Origin: Streptomyces alanosinicus
Lineage (GTDB): Bacteria; Actinomycetota; Actinomycetes; Streptomycetales; Streptomycetaceae
DNA length: 64,000 bases
Direction: 5' to 3'
NCBI RefSeq assembly: GCF_014650595.1
Contig: NZ_BMVG01000007.1
Span: 301,509 to 365,508 of the forward strand
In this document: positions 8,343-16,365 of the stretch, in pieces
How the letters are laid out: each line of letters begins with the position of its first letter
Position numbering within the stretch: position 1 is the stretch's first letter
The notes under the pieces: model-generated
Told to the model about the DNA's origin: nothing
What the model saw: the letters and a program-made list of their open reading frames with translations, nothing else
Databases searched by the model: none
Position numbers and translations under genes: made by a program

Positions 8343-9128
8343 CTAGATCCCCTGCCAGTCCGGCTTGTCGGCGTAGGTGTGGCGGAAGTAGTCGGCCAGC
8401 TTCAGCTTGGACGCGGCGGCCTCGTCGACGACCACCGTGGCGTGCCGGTGCAGCTGCAGCGCGGAGGCCGGGCAGACGGCGGCGACCGGTCCCTCGACCG
8501 TCGCGGCGACGGCGTCCGCCTTGCCCTCGCCGGTCGCCAGCAGCACCAGGTGCCGCGCCTCCAGGATGGTGCCGATGCCCTGGGTGATGACGTGGTGGGG
8601 CACCTGTGTGATGTCGCCGTCGAAGAAGCGGGCGTTGTCGACGCGGGTCTGCTCGGTCAGCGTCTTGATCCGGGTGCGTGAGGCGAGCGAGGAGCAGGGC
8701 TCGTTGAAGCCGATGTGCCCGTCGGTGCCGATCCCGAGCAACTGCAGGTCCACCCCGCCGGCCTCGCCGAGCGCACGGTCGTACGCCTCGCACGCCGCCT
8801 GGATGTCCTCGGCGGTGCCGTCCGGTCCGAGGAACGCGTCCATGCCGATGCCGAGCGGCTCCAGCACCTCCCGGCGCAGCACCGAGCGGTAGGACTCGGG
8901 GTGGTCGGCGGGCAGCCCCACATACTCGTCGAGCTGGGCGATGCGGGCCCGCGCGATGCCGACGGCACCGGAGCGCACCTTCGCGGCCAGTGCCTGGTAG
9001 ATGGGCAGCGGGGTGGAGCCGGTGGCCACGCCGAGCAGGGCGTCGGGCTTGCGTCGCAGCAGCTGGGCCATGGCCTCGGCGATCAGCTCGCCGCCCGCCG
9101 CGGCGTCCGGAACGATGACAACTTCCAC
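8343..9128 (-). CDS. nagB: Glucosamine-6-phosphate deaminase
   Basis: 261-residue cytoplasmic enzyme converting GlcN-6-P to fructose-6-P and ammonia, the last step of GlcNAc catabolism and the step that removes the DasR inducer. Motifs: ATGSTPLPIY phosphate loop, LDEYVGLPADHPESYR with the catalytic Asp, and GIGTDGHIGFNEP with the catalytic His/Glu region. The GTG at 9128 gives the family length; an in-frame frame extension upstream is not conserved. A dre-like operator lies about 41 bp upstream of the start, indicating DasR control. Confidence 0.95.
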   Translation of the reverse strand: MEVVIVPDAAAGGELIAEAMAQLLRRKPDALLGVATGSTPLPIYQALAAKVRSGAVGIARARIAQLDEYVGLPADHPESYRSVLRREVLEPLGIGMDAFLGPDGTAEDIQAACEAYDRALGEAGGVDLQLLGIGTDGHIGFNEPCSSLASRTRIKTLTEQTRVDNARFFDGDITQVPHHVITQGIGTILEARHLVLLATGEGKADAVAATVEGPVAAVCPASALQLHRHATVVVDEAAASKLKLADYFRHTYADKPDWQGI

Positions 9129-9168
9129 GCTGGGCCTGCCGTTCTGAAGTGGTCTCGGTGCGTCTCTG

Positions 9169-9184
9169 TGTGGTTTAGACCAAT
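9169..9184. promoter_or_regulatory. DasR operator (dre) upstream of nagB
   Basis: TGTGGTTTAGACCAAT carries the near-palindromic core TGGTTTAGACCA, about 41 bp before the nagB start. nagB is a known DasR target in S. coelicolor. Confidence 0.8.
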
Positions 9185-9346
9185 CTAACAGAAGCGGTGT
9201 GCGCCGACGTGGGAAAGAGGCGCCGAACAACGGAAGAAGAGCGGGGGAGGGAGAGGGAGGGAGAGGGAGGGAGGGCCGGGGGTGCGGAGCACGTCGCAGG
9301 CATGTGCGGCGCAGGTCGCGGGCATTTGTCTAGGGTCCGCTATAAA

Positions 9347-9985
9347 ATGCCCTCCATGGCGCCCGGTCAGAAGACGAAAGAGCAGGTCGGCACGGCCAGG
9401 ACGCGTGGGCGTCCGCGATCCTTCGACCGGGCCGCCGCGCTGGAGAAGGCGCTCATGGCCTTCTGGGAGCACGGCTACGAGGCCACCTCGGTCGCCGACC
9501 TCACCCGGATCATGGGCATCGGCGCCCCGAGCCTGTACGCGGCCTTCGGCGACAAGCGGACCCTGTTCGAGGAGGTCGTCCGGGTCTACACCGACACCCA
9601 CGGCGCCTTCGCCGACCGGGCGATCGCCGAGGAGCCCACCGCCCGCGCCGCCGTCGAGCGGATACTGCGCGAGGCCGCCGCCGAGTACACCGACCCCGCG
9701 CACCCGTACGGCTGCCTGGTCGCGCACGCCGCCACCAACTGCACCAGTCCCGAGGTCGAGCGGCTGCTGCGCGAGCGGCGCGGCGCGGACATCGCCGCCC
9801 TCGCCGCCCGGATCCGGGCGGACGCCGCCACCGGACTGCTCCCCGCCGGCACCGACGCCGCCGCCCTCGCCCGGCACACCGGCGCCATGGTCCAGGGCAT
9901 GTCCCAGCAGGCGCGCGACGGAGCGAGCCGCGAGGAACTGGAGGCACTCGCGGAAATTGCCATGGCCATCTGGCCCCGCGGCTGA
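9347..9985 (+). CDS. TetR/AcrR-family transcriptional regulator
   Basis: 212-residue repressor-type protein. The N-terminal HTH is ALMAFWEHGYEATSVADLTR ... APSLYAAFGDKRTLFEE (about residues 24-70), of the subgroup with the GRPRSFDRAAALEKAL opening; the rest is an all-helical ligand-binding domain with one YGCLVAHAATNC segment. Two starts are possible, 9347 and 9356. A TATAAA element (9341-9346) sits directly before them and no ribosome binding site is visible, so the message may be leaderless. The ligand and targets are unknown. It is divergent from nagB. Confidence 0.85.
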   Translation: MPSMAPGQKTKEQVGTARTRGRPRSFDRAAALEKALMAFWEHGYEATSVADLTRIMGIGAPSLYAAFGDKRTLFEEVVRVYTDTHGAFADRAIAEEPTARAAVERILREAAAEYTDPAHPYGCLVAHAATNCTSPEVERLLRERRGADIAALAARIRADAATGLLPAGTDAAALARHTGAMVQGMSQQARDGASREELEALAEIAMAIWPRG

Positions 9986-10300
9986 CCGAGGCGGGCTAGG
10001 CTTCGTGGCATCGGGTGCCATCACTCGTGCATGCCGACAAGACCGTGGACACATCGTTGTGGTCTAGTCCACAATCAACATGAATAAGCCTCCGTCTTCC
10101 CCGCACAGGAAGGCGGATCGAGGAACCGGCGCTCTCTGCCCTGACTGCCCCGGCTCCTCGACCTTCGGCCGACCGGGACCGCACACCCCACGGCCGATGA
10201 TGCTCCGGGCTGCGGTGCCGGGAGGGTTGAGGGTCCCTTCCAGGCGCCGCGGCCCGCGGGTGTTTTCCGGCCATCCGAGGCCCGCGGGTACGCTCACACC
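9986..10300. other. Intergenic region upstream of the sensor kinase
   Basis: 315 bp with no convincing gene. It holds one strong dre-like palindrome (10058-10073) and a GC-rich imperfect hairpin near 10119-10160. A 77-codon frame from 10080 has no coding features. Confidence 0.6.
10058..10073. promoter_or_regulatory. Dre-like DasR operator far from known aminosugar genes
   Basis: TGTGGTCTAGTCCACA, extended to an 18-bp near-perfect palindrome (10057-10074). It lies 227 bp upstream of the sensor-kinase gene and 72 bp after the TetR gene, the best palindrome of the three dre-like sites here. Confidence 0.65.
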
Positions 10301-11776
10301 GTGCCCTCCATGAACGAACTGGTCCGCCAGCACACCGCCCTCGACGACTCCGACCTCGAGTGGCTCCATCTGCTGGTCTCGGAGTGGCAGCTGCTCTCCG
10401 ACCTCTCCTTCGCCGACCTGGTCCTGTGGGTACCCACCCGCGACGGCACGCGGTACGTCTCGGTCGCCCAGATGCGCCCCAACACCGGCCCCACCTCCTA
10501 CCAGGACGACATGGTCGGCCATCTCGTCCCGCGCGGCCGCCGGCCCATGCTGGACGCGGCGCTGGACGAGGGCCGGATCGTGCGCGAGGGCGACCCGGAG
10601 TGGCGCGAAGAGGTCCCCGTACGCGTCGAGTCCATCCCGGTACGGCGTGAGGGCCGCGTCCTCGGAGTGATCGCCCGCAACACCAATCTGCTGACCGTCC
10701 GCACCCCGAGCCGGCTGGAGCTGACCTATCTCCAGAGCGCCTCGGACCTCGCGCAGATGATCGCGGCAGGATCGTTCCCCTTCCCCGGCCAGCAGGTCGA
10801 CATGGACGCCTCGCCGCGCGTCGGCGACGGCCTGATCCGGCTGGACGCCGAGGGGGTCGTCCAGTACGCCTCCCCGAACGCGCTGTCCGCCTATCACCGC
10901 CTCGGCCTCGCCGCCGACCTGGTCGGCCACTACCTCGGGCAGACCACCGCCGACCTCGCGCCGACCCGCGGTCCGGTGGACGAGGCGCTCGTCAAGCTCG
11001 CGAGCGGCTGGGCGCCGCGCGAGTTCGAGATCGAGTCCAACGACGGGGTGATCCAGTTCCGGGCGATCCCGCTGAAGCCCAAGGGCACCCGGATCGGCTC
11101 GCTGGTGCTGTGCCGGGACGTCACCGAACTGCGCCGCCGCGAACGGGAGTTGATCACCAAGGACGCGACCATCCGGGAGATCCACCACCGGGTGAAGAAC
11201 AACCTCCAGACGGTCGCCGCGCTGCTGCGGCTGCAGGCCCGGCGCATCGACTCCGAGCGTGGCCGGGAGGCCCTGGAGGAGGCCGTCCGCCGGGTCGGCT
11301 CGATCGCGATCGTGCACGAGACGCTCTCTCAGAACCTGGACGAGCGGGTGGAGTTCGACGACATCGCCGACCGGGTGCTGGCGATGGTCGCCGAGATCTC
11401 GCCGGGCAAGGTGACCGGCCGGCGCACCGGCCGCTTCGGGATACTCGACGCCGAGGTGGCCACCCCGCTGTCGATGGTCCTTACCGAGGTCTTGCAGAAC
11501 GCCCTGGAGCACGGCTTCCGTGAGGGCGACACCGGCACGGTCGAGGTCTCCGCGGTCCGCGGCGGCACCACCAAGGAGGCCCGCCTCCTCGTCACGGTCC
11601 AGGACGACGGCGTCGGCCTGCCCGAGGGCTTCGACCCGCACCGCTCGGGCAACCTCGGCCTACAGATCGTCCGCACCCTGGTCGAGGGCGAGTTGGGCGG
11701 CTCCTTCGACATGGTCCCGGCGCCGGGGCGGGGGACCCGGGTGATCCTCGACATTCCGGTGCAGACGCAGAAATGA
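10301..11776 (+). CDS. PdtaS-type sensor histidine kinase (HisKA_2)
   Basis: 491-residue soluble sensor kinase. Residues about 10-165 form a GAF-like domain (LSFADLVLWVPTRDG), about 175-280 a PAS domain (LIRLDAEGVVQYASPNALSAY), then the HisKA_2 phosphoacceptor EIHHRVKNNLQTVAALLRLQ (His near residue 295) and a HATPase with N-box TEVLQNALEHGF and GNLGLQIV. The family includes Mycobacterium PdtaS, whose partner PdtaR is an RNA-binding antiterminator; no partner gene is adjacent here. The start is GTG 10301 or ATG 10310; no clear Shine-Dalgarno decides. Position matches SCO5239. Confidence 0.88.
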   Translation: MPSMNELVRQHTALDDSDLEWLHLLVSEWQLLSDLSFADLVLWVPTRDGTRYVSVAQMRPNTGPTSYQDDMVGHLVPRGRRPMLDAALDEGRIVREGDPEWREEVPVRVESIPVRREGRVLGVIARNTNLLTVRTPSRLELTYLQSASDLAQMIAAGSFPFPGQQVDMDASPRVGDGLIRLDAEGVVQYASPNALSAYHRLGLAADLVGHYLGQTTADLAPTRGPVDEALVKLASGWAPREFEIESNDGVIQFRAIPLKPKGTRIGSLVLCRDVTELRRRERELITKDATIREIHHRVKNNLQTVAALLRLQARRIDSERGREALEEAVRRVGSIAIVHETLSQNLDERVEFDDIADRVLAMVAEISPGKVTGRRTGRFGILDAEVATPLSMVLTEVLQNALEHGFREGDTGTVEVSAVRGGTTKEARLLVTVQDDGVGLPEGFDPHRSGNLGLQIVRTLVEGELGGSFDMVPAPGRGTRVILDIPVQTQK

Positions 11777-11846
11777 GTACGTCCCGTTTCCGCAAAAGGG
11801 GAGTAACTCCCCATGGCGCAAAGGGGGTTCGGGCACAGCAAAAAGC

Positions 11847-11872
11847 CCCGGACCGTCATCGGTCCGAGGCTC
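11847..11872. terminator. Terminator hairpin between the kinase gene and wblE
   Basis: CGGACCG (11850-11856) pairs with CGGTCCG (11861-11867), extended imperfectly by GCC/GGC and preceded by AAAAA, which gives a T-tract on the minus strand. A second small stem, GGGGAG/CTCCCC, lies at 11798-11812. Both stand between the convergent kinase and wblE genes. Confidence 0.6.
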
Positions 11873-11999
11873 GTGCTCGTTGCTGCTCTGCTAAATCGCT
11901 AGCGGCATCGGGGGATACTGCGCGCTGCGGCTCGGGGGCGGGAGATGCGTGCGTGCTGCACGCGCCGCCAAGCTCAGGCTGTCAGCAGGGGTGGGTATG

Positions 12000-12257
12000 T
12001 CAGGCGGAGGCCTGACGGGCCCGGTTGCGGGCGGCGCGGCGCTTCATGGCGCGGCGCTCGTCCTCGCTGAGACCACCCCAGACGCCGGAGTCCTGACCGG
12101 ACTCGAGCGCCCACTGCAGACACTGCTCGATCACCGGGCAGCGACGGCAGACGGCCTTGGCTTCCTCGATCTGCAGCAGCGCAGGACCGGTGTTGCCGAT
12201 GGGGAAGAAGAGCTCGGGGTCTTCCTCGCGGCAAACGGCGTTGTGACGCCAGTCCAT
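12000..12257 (-). CDS. wblE: WhiB-like iron-sulfur regulator WblE
   Basis: 85-residue WhiB-family protein that binds a [4Fe-4S] cluster and partners the principal sigma factor. All four Cys ligands are present at residues 9, 37, 40 and 46 (AVCREED, CRRC, EQC), followed by the GVWGG turn (58-62) and a basic C-terminus (RRAMKRRAARNRARQ). Size and sequence match WblE/SCO5240, the orthologue of mycobacterial WhiB1. A good AAGGAG lies before the ATG. The upstream region carries a perfect inverted repeat and a CRP-like site. Confidence 0.93.
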   Translation of the reverse strand: MDWRHNAVCREEDPELFFPIGNTGPALLQIEEAKAVCRRCPVIEQCLQWALESGQDSGVWGGLSEDERRAMKRRAARNRARQASA

Positions 12258-12281
12258 GGCTGCTACCTCTCCTTGGTTTCT

Positions 12282-12300
12282 CTGAACGTATGACGTTCAG
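12282..12300. promoter_or_regulatory. Perfect inverted repeat upstream of wblE
   Basis: CTGAACGT ATG ACGTTCAG: two 8-bp arms around 3 bp, 25-43 bp before the wblE start. It could be an operator or a leader hairpin in front of the ribosome binding site. Confidence 0.5.
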
Positions 12301-12312
12301 GTTGCTTGTGAA

Positions 12313-12328
12313 TGTGAACGCTTTCACG
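12313..12328. promoter_or_regulatory. CRP-like binding site upstream of wblE
   Basis: TGTGA ACGCTT TCACG matches the CRP consensus TGTGA-N6-TCACA at nine of ten fixed positions. It lies 56-71 bp upstream of the wblE start. Mycobacterial whiB1 is controlled by a CRP homologue. Confidence 0.5.
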
Positions 12329-12589
12329 AATCCCTCAACAAGTGAAGGGCCGACCGCCGAGTCTTACCCGGCGTGGTCCTTGGTTTGAAGAGGGGTTCCG
12401 GTGATCAGTGGAGGCCGGTGTTGCGGGCCGTCCCGATCGCCACGTAGAGACTCGCAAACCTCAGCGACGGATACAACCCCTTCCGGAAAGTTTTTTTTGA
12501 TTCCTCGGTGTCGACTAGGTCACAGCCGTACTTCCATGGGGTGGATCCTGGCCTAAACGTTCGAGTGAAAGGACTTTGGCCCGTTCCGC
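12329..12589. other. Remaining intergenic region between wblE control sites and the lipid kinase gene
   Basis: About 260 bp without a plausible gene. It contains a run of eight T (around 12488) and AT-richer sequence than its surroundings, consistent with promoter DNA for wblE. No RNA gene was recognised. Confidence 0.5.
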
Positions 12590-13558
12590 TCACACAATCA
12601 CACGCAGTGCACGGCGTACGCCTGTGAACGTCACGCTTGTACGCAGCCCGAGGTGGTCACCGTCCATCTGCAGGGGCAGAGGCGCCTTCGAATGCAAGGT
12701 GAACCGGTCCAGGTCGTGCAGTGAGGTCACATGCCTGCCATGGGGTCCGCGCTCGGGGGACGAAGTGAGCAACTGGGTGCCATACCGGGCAACCGAGGCC
12801 GTCGACAGCCGGCTCAGACCGAGTACGTCGATGCCCGTGTCGAACGAGGCCTTAGGTGATGTGTACATAGGGCGATTGCCGAGATACGTCCAAGGGGACG
12901 TGTTCGAGACTATGGCGACCACAAGCCCATCGATCGGGTCCTCGCCGGGCCGATCCAGTGTGATCGCGCCGTGCCGGCGGTTCGGCTCGCCCAGGAACTG
13001 CCGGACCACCTGACGAACGTACAAACCGTGTGTCGACGTCTTGCCGCGCTCGCGCTGCTGCTCGACCCGGCCGACCACGCCCGCGTCGAAACCGAGTCCG
13101 GCGTTGAAGGTGAACCAGCGGTCCGGGGCCGCCTCGTCCTCGGTGCCGGGCGTGCCCGAGGTCAGGCCGAGGCCGACGGTCCGCTCACTGCCCTCGCGCA
13201 GCGCGTCCAGCAGGGCGCCGGTGGCCTCCACCGGGTCGTTGGGCAGGCCCAGGGCGCGGGCGAAGACATTCGTGGAGCCGCCGGGCACGACCGCGAGACC
13301 GGGCAGCCGGTCCAGATCGGGGCCGTCGTGCAGGAGGCCGTTGACGACCTCGTTGACCGTGCCGTCGCCGCCGAGGGCCACCACGAGGTCGATGTCGTCG
13401 CTGTCCGCCGCCTGCCGGCCGAGGTCGCGCGCATGGCCGCGGTACTCGGTGGTGACCGCCTCCAGCTTCATCTCGCTCGCCAGCGCGTGGATCAGGACGT
13501 CACGCCTGCGTGCGCTTGTGGTGGTTGCCGCCGGATTGACCACGAGAAGTGCACGCAT
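12590..13558 (-). CDS. Diacylglycerol/lipid kinase family protein (YegS/DgkB-like)
   Basis: 322-residue soluble lipid kinase. The catalytic domain has VVALGGDGTVNEVVNGLL (glycine-rich ATP loop, about residues 60-78) and LAVVPGGSTNVFARALGLPN. The C-terminal beta-rich lobe includes RWFTFNAGLGFDAGVVGRVE. It would phosphorylate diacylglycerol or a related lipid at the membrane; the exact substrate is not evident. The ATG at 13558 (MRALLVVNPAATT) is the conserved family start, 13 codons inside the longest frame. It is divergent from the membrane-protein gene at 13695. Confidence 0.88.
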   Translation of the reverse strand: MRALLVVNPAATTTSARRRDVLIHALASEMKLEAVTTEYRGHARDLGRQAADSDDIDLVVALGGDGTVNEVVNGLLHDGPDLDRLPGLAVVPGGSTNVFARALGLPNDPVEATGALLDALREGSERTVGLGLTSGTPGTEDEAAPDRWFTFNAGLGFDAGVVGRVEQQRERGKTSTHGLYVRQVVRQFLGEPNRRHGAITLDRPGEDPIDGLVVAIVSNTSPWTYLGNRPMYTSPKASFDTGIDVLGLSRLSTASVARYGTQLLTSSPERGPHGRHVTSLHDLDRFTLHSKAPLPLQMDGDHLGLRTSVTFTGVRRALRVIV

Positions 13559-13694
13559 GGATGGCAGCGTACCTACCCGGGGGTACGCGGCCCACACCGA
13601 GGTAGGGATCGGGTAAGAGGGAACCGCGGTGCCGTCGCCCGCACAGTGCCGTCCCCGCCCCTGGGGACGTCCGCCCGGCGGCTACCCTGCTGGG

Positions 13695-14144
13695 GTGAGC
13701 AGTGAGCAGAACCCGGCCCTGGACGCCGAAGCAGCCGCAGTGGAGGGGCCCCGCCCCCGTCGGTTGACGTACGCCGCCGTGCTGGCCGCCCTGGAAGGGG
13801 TCGGGCTGGTGGCCGGCGGGCTGTGGGTGCTCGTCCTCGGGGTCACCGGCGACCCGGACGACCGGCAGCAGGCCGTGACCCTGGGCATCACGCTGGTCGT
13901 GCTCGCGCTGCTGCCGCTGCTCGCCGCGCGCGGACTGCTGCTGCGGCGCGGCTGGAGCCGTGGCCCCGCGGTGATCACCCAGATCATGGCCCTGCCGGTG
14001 GCCTACACCCTGCTCCAGGCCGACAGCATGGCCATCCCGGCCGGGATCGCCATCGCGGTGATCGCCGTGGCGGCGCTGGTGCTGCTCGTCAACAGCGAGA
14101 CGACCCGGGCCCTCGGGATCAAGGGACCGGGTCGCGCCGAATAG
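13695..14144 (+). CDS. Four-helix integral membrane protein, conserved in Streptomyces
   Basis: 149-residue protein with four hydrophobic segments (LTYAAVLAALEGVGLVAGGLWVL, TLGITLVVLALLPLLAARGLL, GPAVITQIMALPVAYTLL, AGIAIAVIAVAALVLLV) and short hydrophilic ends. No catalytic motif is visible and the function is unknown. The GTG at 13695 fits the conserved length and lies close to the divergent lipid kinase promoter. Its stop codon is the first unit of a 14-bp tandem repeat that runs into the sigH stop. Confidence 0.75.
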   Translation: MSSEQNPALDAEAAAVEGPRPRRLTYAAVLAALEGVGLVAGGLWVLVLGVTGDPDDRQQAVTLGITLVVLALLPLLAARGLLLRRGWSRGPAVITQIMALPVAYTLLQADSMAIPAGIAIAVIAVAALVLLVNSETTRALGIKGPGRAE

Positions 14145-14179
14145 CTCACGCCGAACAGCTCACTTCGAGCGGCTCACTC
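14138..14179. repeat. Tandem 14-bp repeat spanning two convergent stop codons
   Basis: Three degenerate 14-bp units (14138, 14152, 14166) sharing CGA..(A/G)GCTCAC. The first contains the TAG of the membrane-protein gene and the third the TGA of sigH on the other strand. Confidence 0.65.
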
Positions 14180-15304
14180 CTCGACGAGCAGCTTCTCCCG
14201 CAGCTGGGCCAGCGTGCGGGCCAGCAGCCGGGAGACATGCATCTGGGAGATGCCGACCTCCTGCGCGATCTGCGACTGGGTCATGTTGCCGAAGAAGCGC
14301 AGCAGCAGGATCCGCTTCTCCCGCGGCGGCAGGTCCTCCAGCAGCGGCTTGAGGGACTCGCGGTACTCGACGCCCTCCAGCGCCTCGTCCTCCGCGCCGA
14401 GGGTGTCGGCGACGGCCGGCGACTCGTCGTCGGTGTCGGGCACGTCCAGGGACAGCGTGGAGTACGCGTTGGCGGACTCCAGGCCCTCCAGGACCTCCTC
14501 CTCGGAGATCGCGAGCTTCTCGGCCAGCTCATGGACCGTCGGGGAGCGGCCGTGCAGCTGGGACAGCTCGGCCGTCGCCGTGGTCAGCGCGAGCCGCAGC
14601 TCCTGCAGCCGGCGCGGCACACGGACCGCCCAGCCCTTGTCGCGGAAGTGCCGCTTGATCTCGCCGACCACGGTCGGGGTGGCGTACGTGGAGAACTCCA
14701 CGCCGCGCTCCGGGTCGAACCGGTCGACGGACTTGATCAGACCGATCGTGGCGACCTGGGTCAGGTCGTCCAGCGGCTCGCCTCGGTTGCGGAACCGGCG
14801 CGCCAGGTGCTCCACGAGCGGCAGATGCATGCGGACCAGCTGATTGCGCAGCTCCGCGTACTCCGGACTGCCGTCCTTCAGTCCGCGCAGTTCCACGAAC
14901 ATCGCCCGCGCACCGCTGCGGTCCTGGGGGTCGTGCGGAGCGGCCTGCACGGCCTCCGCGCCCAGCGCGTCGTCCTCGGCGTTTCGCTCGTGCTCGCTCA
15001 TCGTCCCGCCCGTAGCCCTTCCCCGAGCCCTGGCACCCGCGCGGACGGCGGGCCCGGTGTCGCCGGGCTCCTCCGGCCGCACGCCCTGCACGCCGTCACC
15101 GCCGGCACGCGCGGAGTCGTCCTCCGGGTGCGGTCTGGCCTGCTCGGGGATGCTGTCGATGCCGTCCGCCATGCGCAGGGAACCGTCCCGAGGGGGCTCC
15201 CCGGAGATCTCGCCCGAGCTCGACCAGGGGGCACCCCCGTCCCCGGCCGGCAGCTCCCGTGTGCCGCGCTCTTCGTCCCGCACCGGACCGTCCCCGTTCC
15301 TCAC
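14174..15304 (-). CDS. sigH: Stress-response sigma factor SigH (SigB/SigF family)
   Basis: Group 3 sigma factor for osmotic stress and development. The conserved core spans MSEHERNAEDD onwards, with region 2 (LPLVEHLARRFRNRGEPLDDLTQVA, AVRVPRRLQEL) and region 4.2 HTH (MTQSQIAQEVGISQMHVSRLL). The longest coupled start is the GTG at 15304, which overlaps the prsH stop (GTGA) and gives 376 residues. In-frame ATG codons at MADGIDSIPE and at 15001 (MSEHERN, 275 residues) could give shorter forms; S. coelicolor SigH is known to exist as several isoforms. The N-terminal extension is low in order and rich in Gly, Glu and Arg. Confidence 0.92.
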   Translation of the reverse strand: MRNGDGPVRDEERGTRELPAGDGGAPWSSSGEISGEPPRDGSLRMADGIDSIPEQARPHPEDDSARAGGDGVQGVRPEEPGDTGPAVRAGARARGRATGGTMSEHERNAEDDALGAEAVQAAPHDPQDRSGARAMFVELRGLKDGSPEYAELRNQLVRMHLPLVEHLARRFRNRGEPLDDLTQVATIGLIKSVDRFDPERGVEFSTYATPTVVGEIKRHFRDKGWAVRVPRRLQELRLALTTATAELSQLHGRSPTVHELAEKLAISEEEVLEGLESANAYSTLSLDVPDTDDESPAVADTLGAEDEALEGVEYRESLKPLLEDLPPREKRILLLRFFGNMTQSQIAQEVGISQMHVSRLLARTLAQLREKLLVEE

Positions 15305-15717
15305 GCCGGGCCAGGGCCCGCGCCGCGCTGTTTGTAGAGGCTGATCGACACGGTCTTGTCCTCGTCGACGGCGGACGAGACCTTGCCCGCGAGGGCCGAC
15401 AGCACGGTCCAGGCGAAGGTGTCCCGCGAGGGGGCGTGACCGTCCGTGGTCGGCGCCGAGACCGTGACCTCCAGCGAGTCGTCGACGAGCCGGAAGACAC
15501 AGCTGAGCACGGAGCCGGGCACGGCCTGTTGGAGCAGGATCGCGCACGCCTCGTCCACGGCGATGCGCAGGTCCTCGATCTCGTCCAGGGTGAAGTCCAA
15601 GCGGGCCGCGAGACCGGCCGTGGCCGTCCGCAGCACCGACAGGTAGGCACCCGCGGCCGGCAGCCGGACTTCCACGAAGTCCTGATTCGCCGCGGGCTCG
15701 CCTGCGATCTGGGACAC
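15301..15717 (-). CDS. prsH: Anti-sigma factor for SigH (PrsH/UshX), HATPase-type
   Basis: 138-residue RsbW/SpoIIAB-like protein that sequesters SigH. The fold is shown by FTLDEIEDLRIAVDEACAILL (N-box region) and the C-terminal TFAWTVLSALAGKVSSAVDE segment. I chose the GTG at 15717 (VSQIAGEPAAN) because a perfect GGAGGTGA lies just upstream; an ATG four codons earlier (15729) overlaps that ribosome binding site and is the alternative. The gene overlaps sigH by four bases, so stoichiometric coupled translation is expected. Confidence 0.85.
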   Translation of the reverse strand: MSQIAGEPAANQDFVEVRLPAAGAYLSVLRTATAGLAARLDFTLDEIEDLRIAVDEACAILLQQAVPGSVLSCVFRLVDDSLEVTVSAPTTDGHAPSRDTFAWTVLSALAGKVSSAVDEDKTVSISLYKQRGAGPGPA

Positions 15718-16043
15718 CCTCACCTCCATGGTGGTACAAGCTTTACGGGGCCGAGGGTCGCCCCCCGGGGGTAACGCGTACGTGGTTCGGCGGTGACGCT
15801 ATCGCGCTCCGAACGTTCCTGTCCCGGGACCCCAACCCCCCTGGCGTCACTCACAGTAAAGCTGTGTATACGCTCCGTGTCTAGAGGGTCTGCGGGCCCA
15901 AATGGGAAGAGCGCGCGCCGGGTTGACGTACCCAGACGTCAGACGCTCGAACCGTCGTGCGGCCGCCGCCGCATGCAGTGTCACACGAGAACGCGGTCAG
16001 ACGGGAATACGACCGCGCCGGAACCCGCTCGACAGCCGGGACC
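15718..16043. other. prsH-sigH promoter region
   Basis: About 326 bp without a gene, between the UBP zinc-finger stop and prsH. In S. coelicolor this region holds several promoters and is a BldD target. A TGTGAGTGAC segment on the minus strand (around 15845-15860) resembles half of a BldD site, but I could not assign promoters with confidence. Confidence 0.45.
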
Positions 16044-16304
16044 TCAGACGAGTACGTGGTCCACGAAGCACCACCGCCACTCCTCGCCGGGTTCGAAGGA
16101 CCGCATGACCGGATGACCGGACGCCTCGTGGTGCTGCGTCGCATGTCTCCCCGGTGAGGAGTCGCAGCAGCCGACATGGCCGCAGCTGAGACACAGCCGC
16201 AGCTGCACCGGGTGGGTGCCGTCGCGCCGGCACTCCGGGCAGGTCGCGTCGAGCGGGTTCGGTTCCGGGTGCGGCAGCGCGTCGGCGTGCGTGCACTGTT
16301 TCAT
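16044..16304 (-). CDS. UBP-type zinc-finger protein
   Basis: 86-residue protein that is essentially one UBP/ZnF domain. Zinc ligands are visible in CTHADALPHPEPN, CPECRRDG, LCLSCGHVGCCDSS and HATQHHEASGHPVM. In eukaryotes this domain binds the free C-terminus of ubiquitin; in Streptomyces the partner is unknown, and short stand-alone versions often neighbour Na+/H+ antiporters, as here. The ATG at 16304 (MKQCTHADALP) places the first Cys next to the start. It is divergent from the antiporter, 61 bp apart. Confidence 0.85.
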   Translation of the reverse strand: MKQCTHADALPHPEPNPLDATCPECRRDGTHPVQLRLCLSCGHVGCCDSSPGRHATQHHEASGHPVMRSFEPGEEWRWCFVDHVLV

Positions 16305-16365
16305 GATTGCCAGATTACGACGGGTGTGCGGGTGGCCGCGCGGAAAACGAGGGTGGGCGAGGATC

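Noticed and set aside
9326..9338. Fourth dre site upstream of the TetR gene (TTGTCTAGGGTCC)
   Set aside because: Only about seven of twelve core positions match and the palindrome is broken.
10080..10313. 77-codon frame directly after the dre site
   Set aside because: Proline/arginine-rich translation typical of non-coding high-GC DNA, no ribosome binding site, and it overlaps the kinase start.
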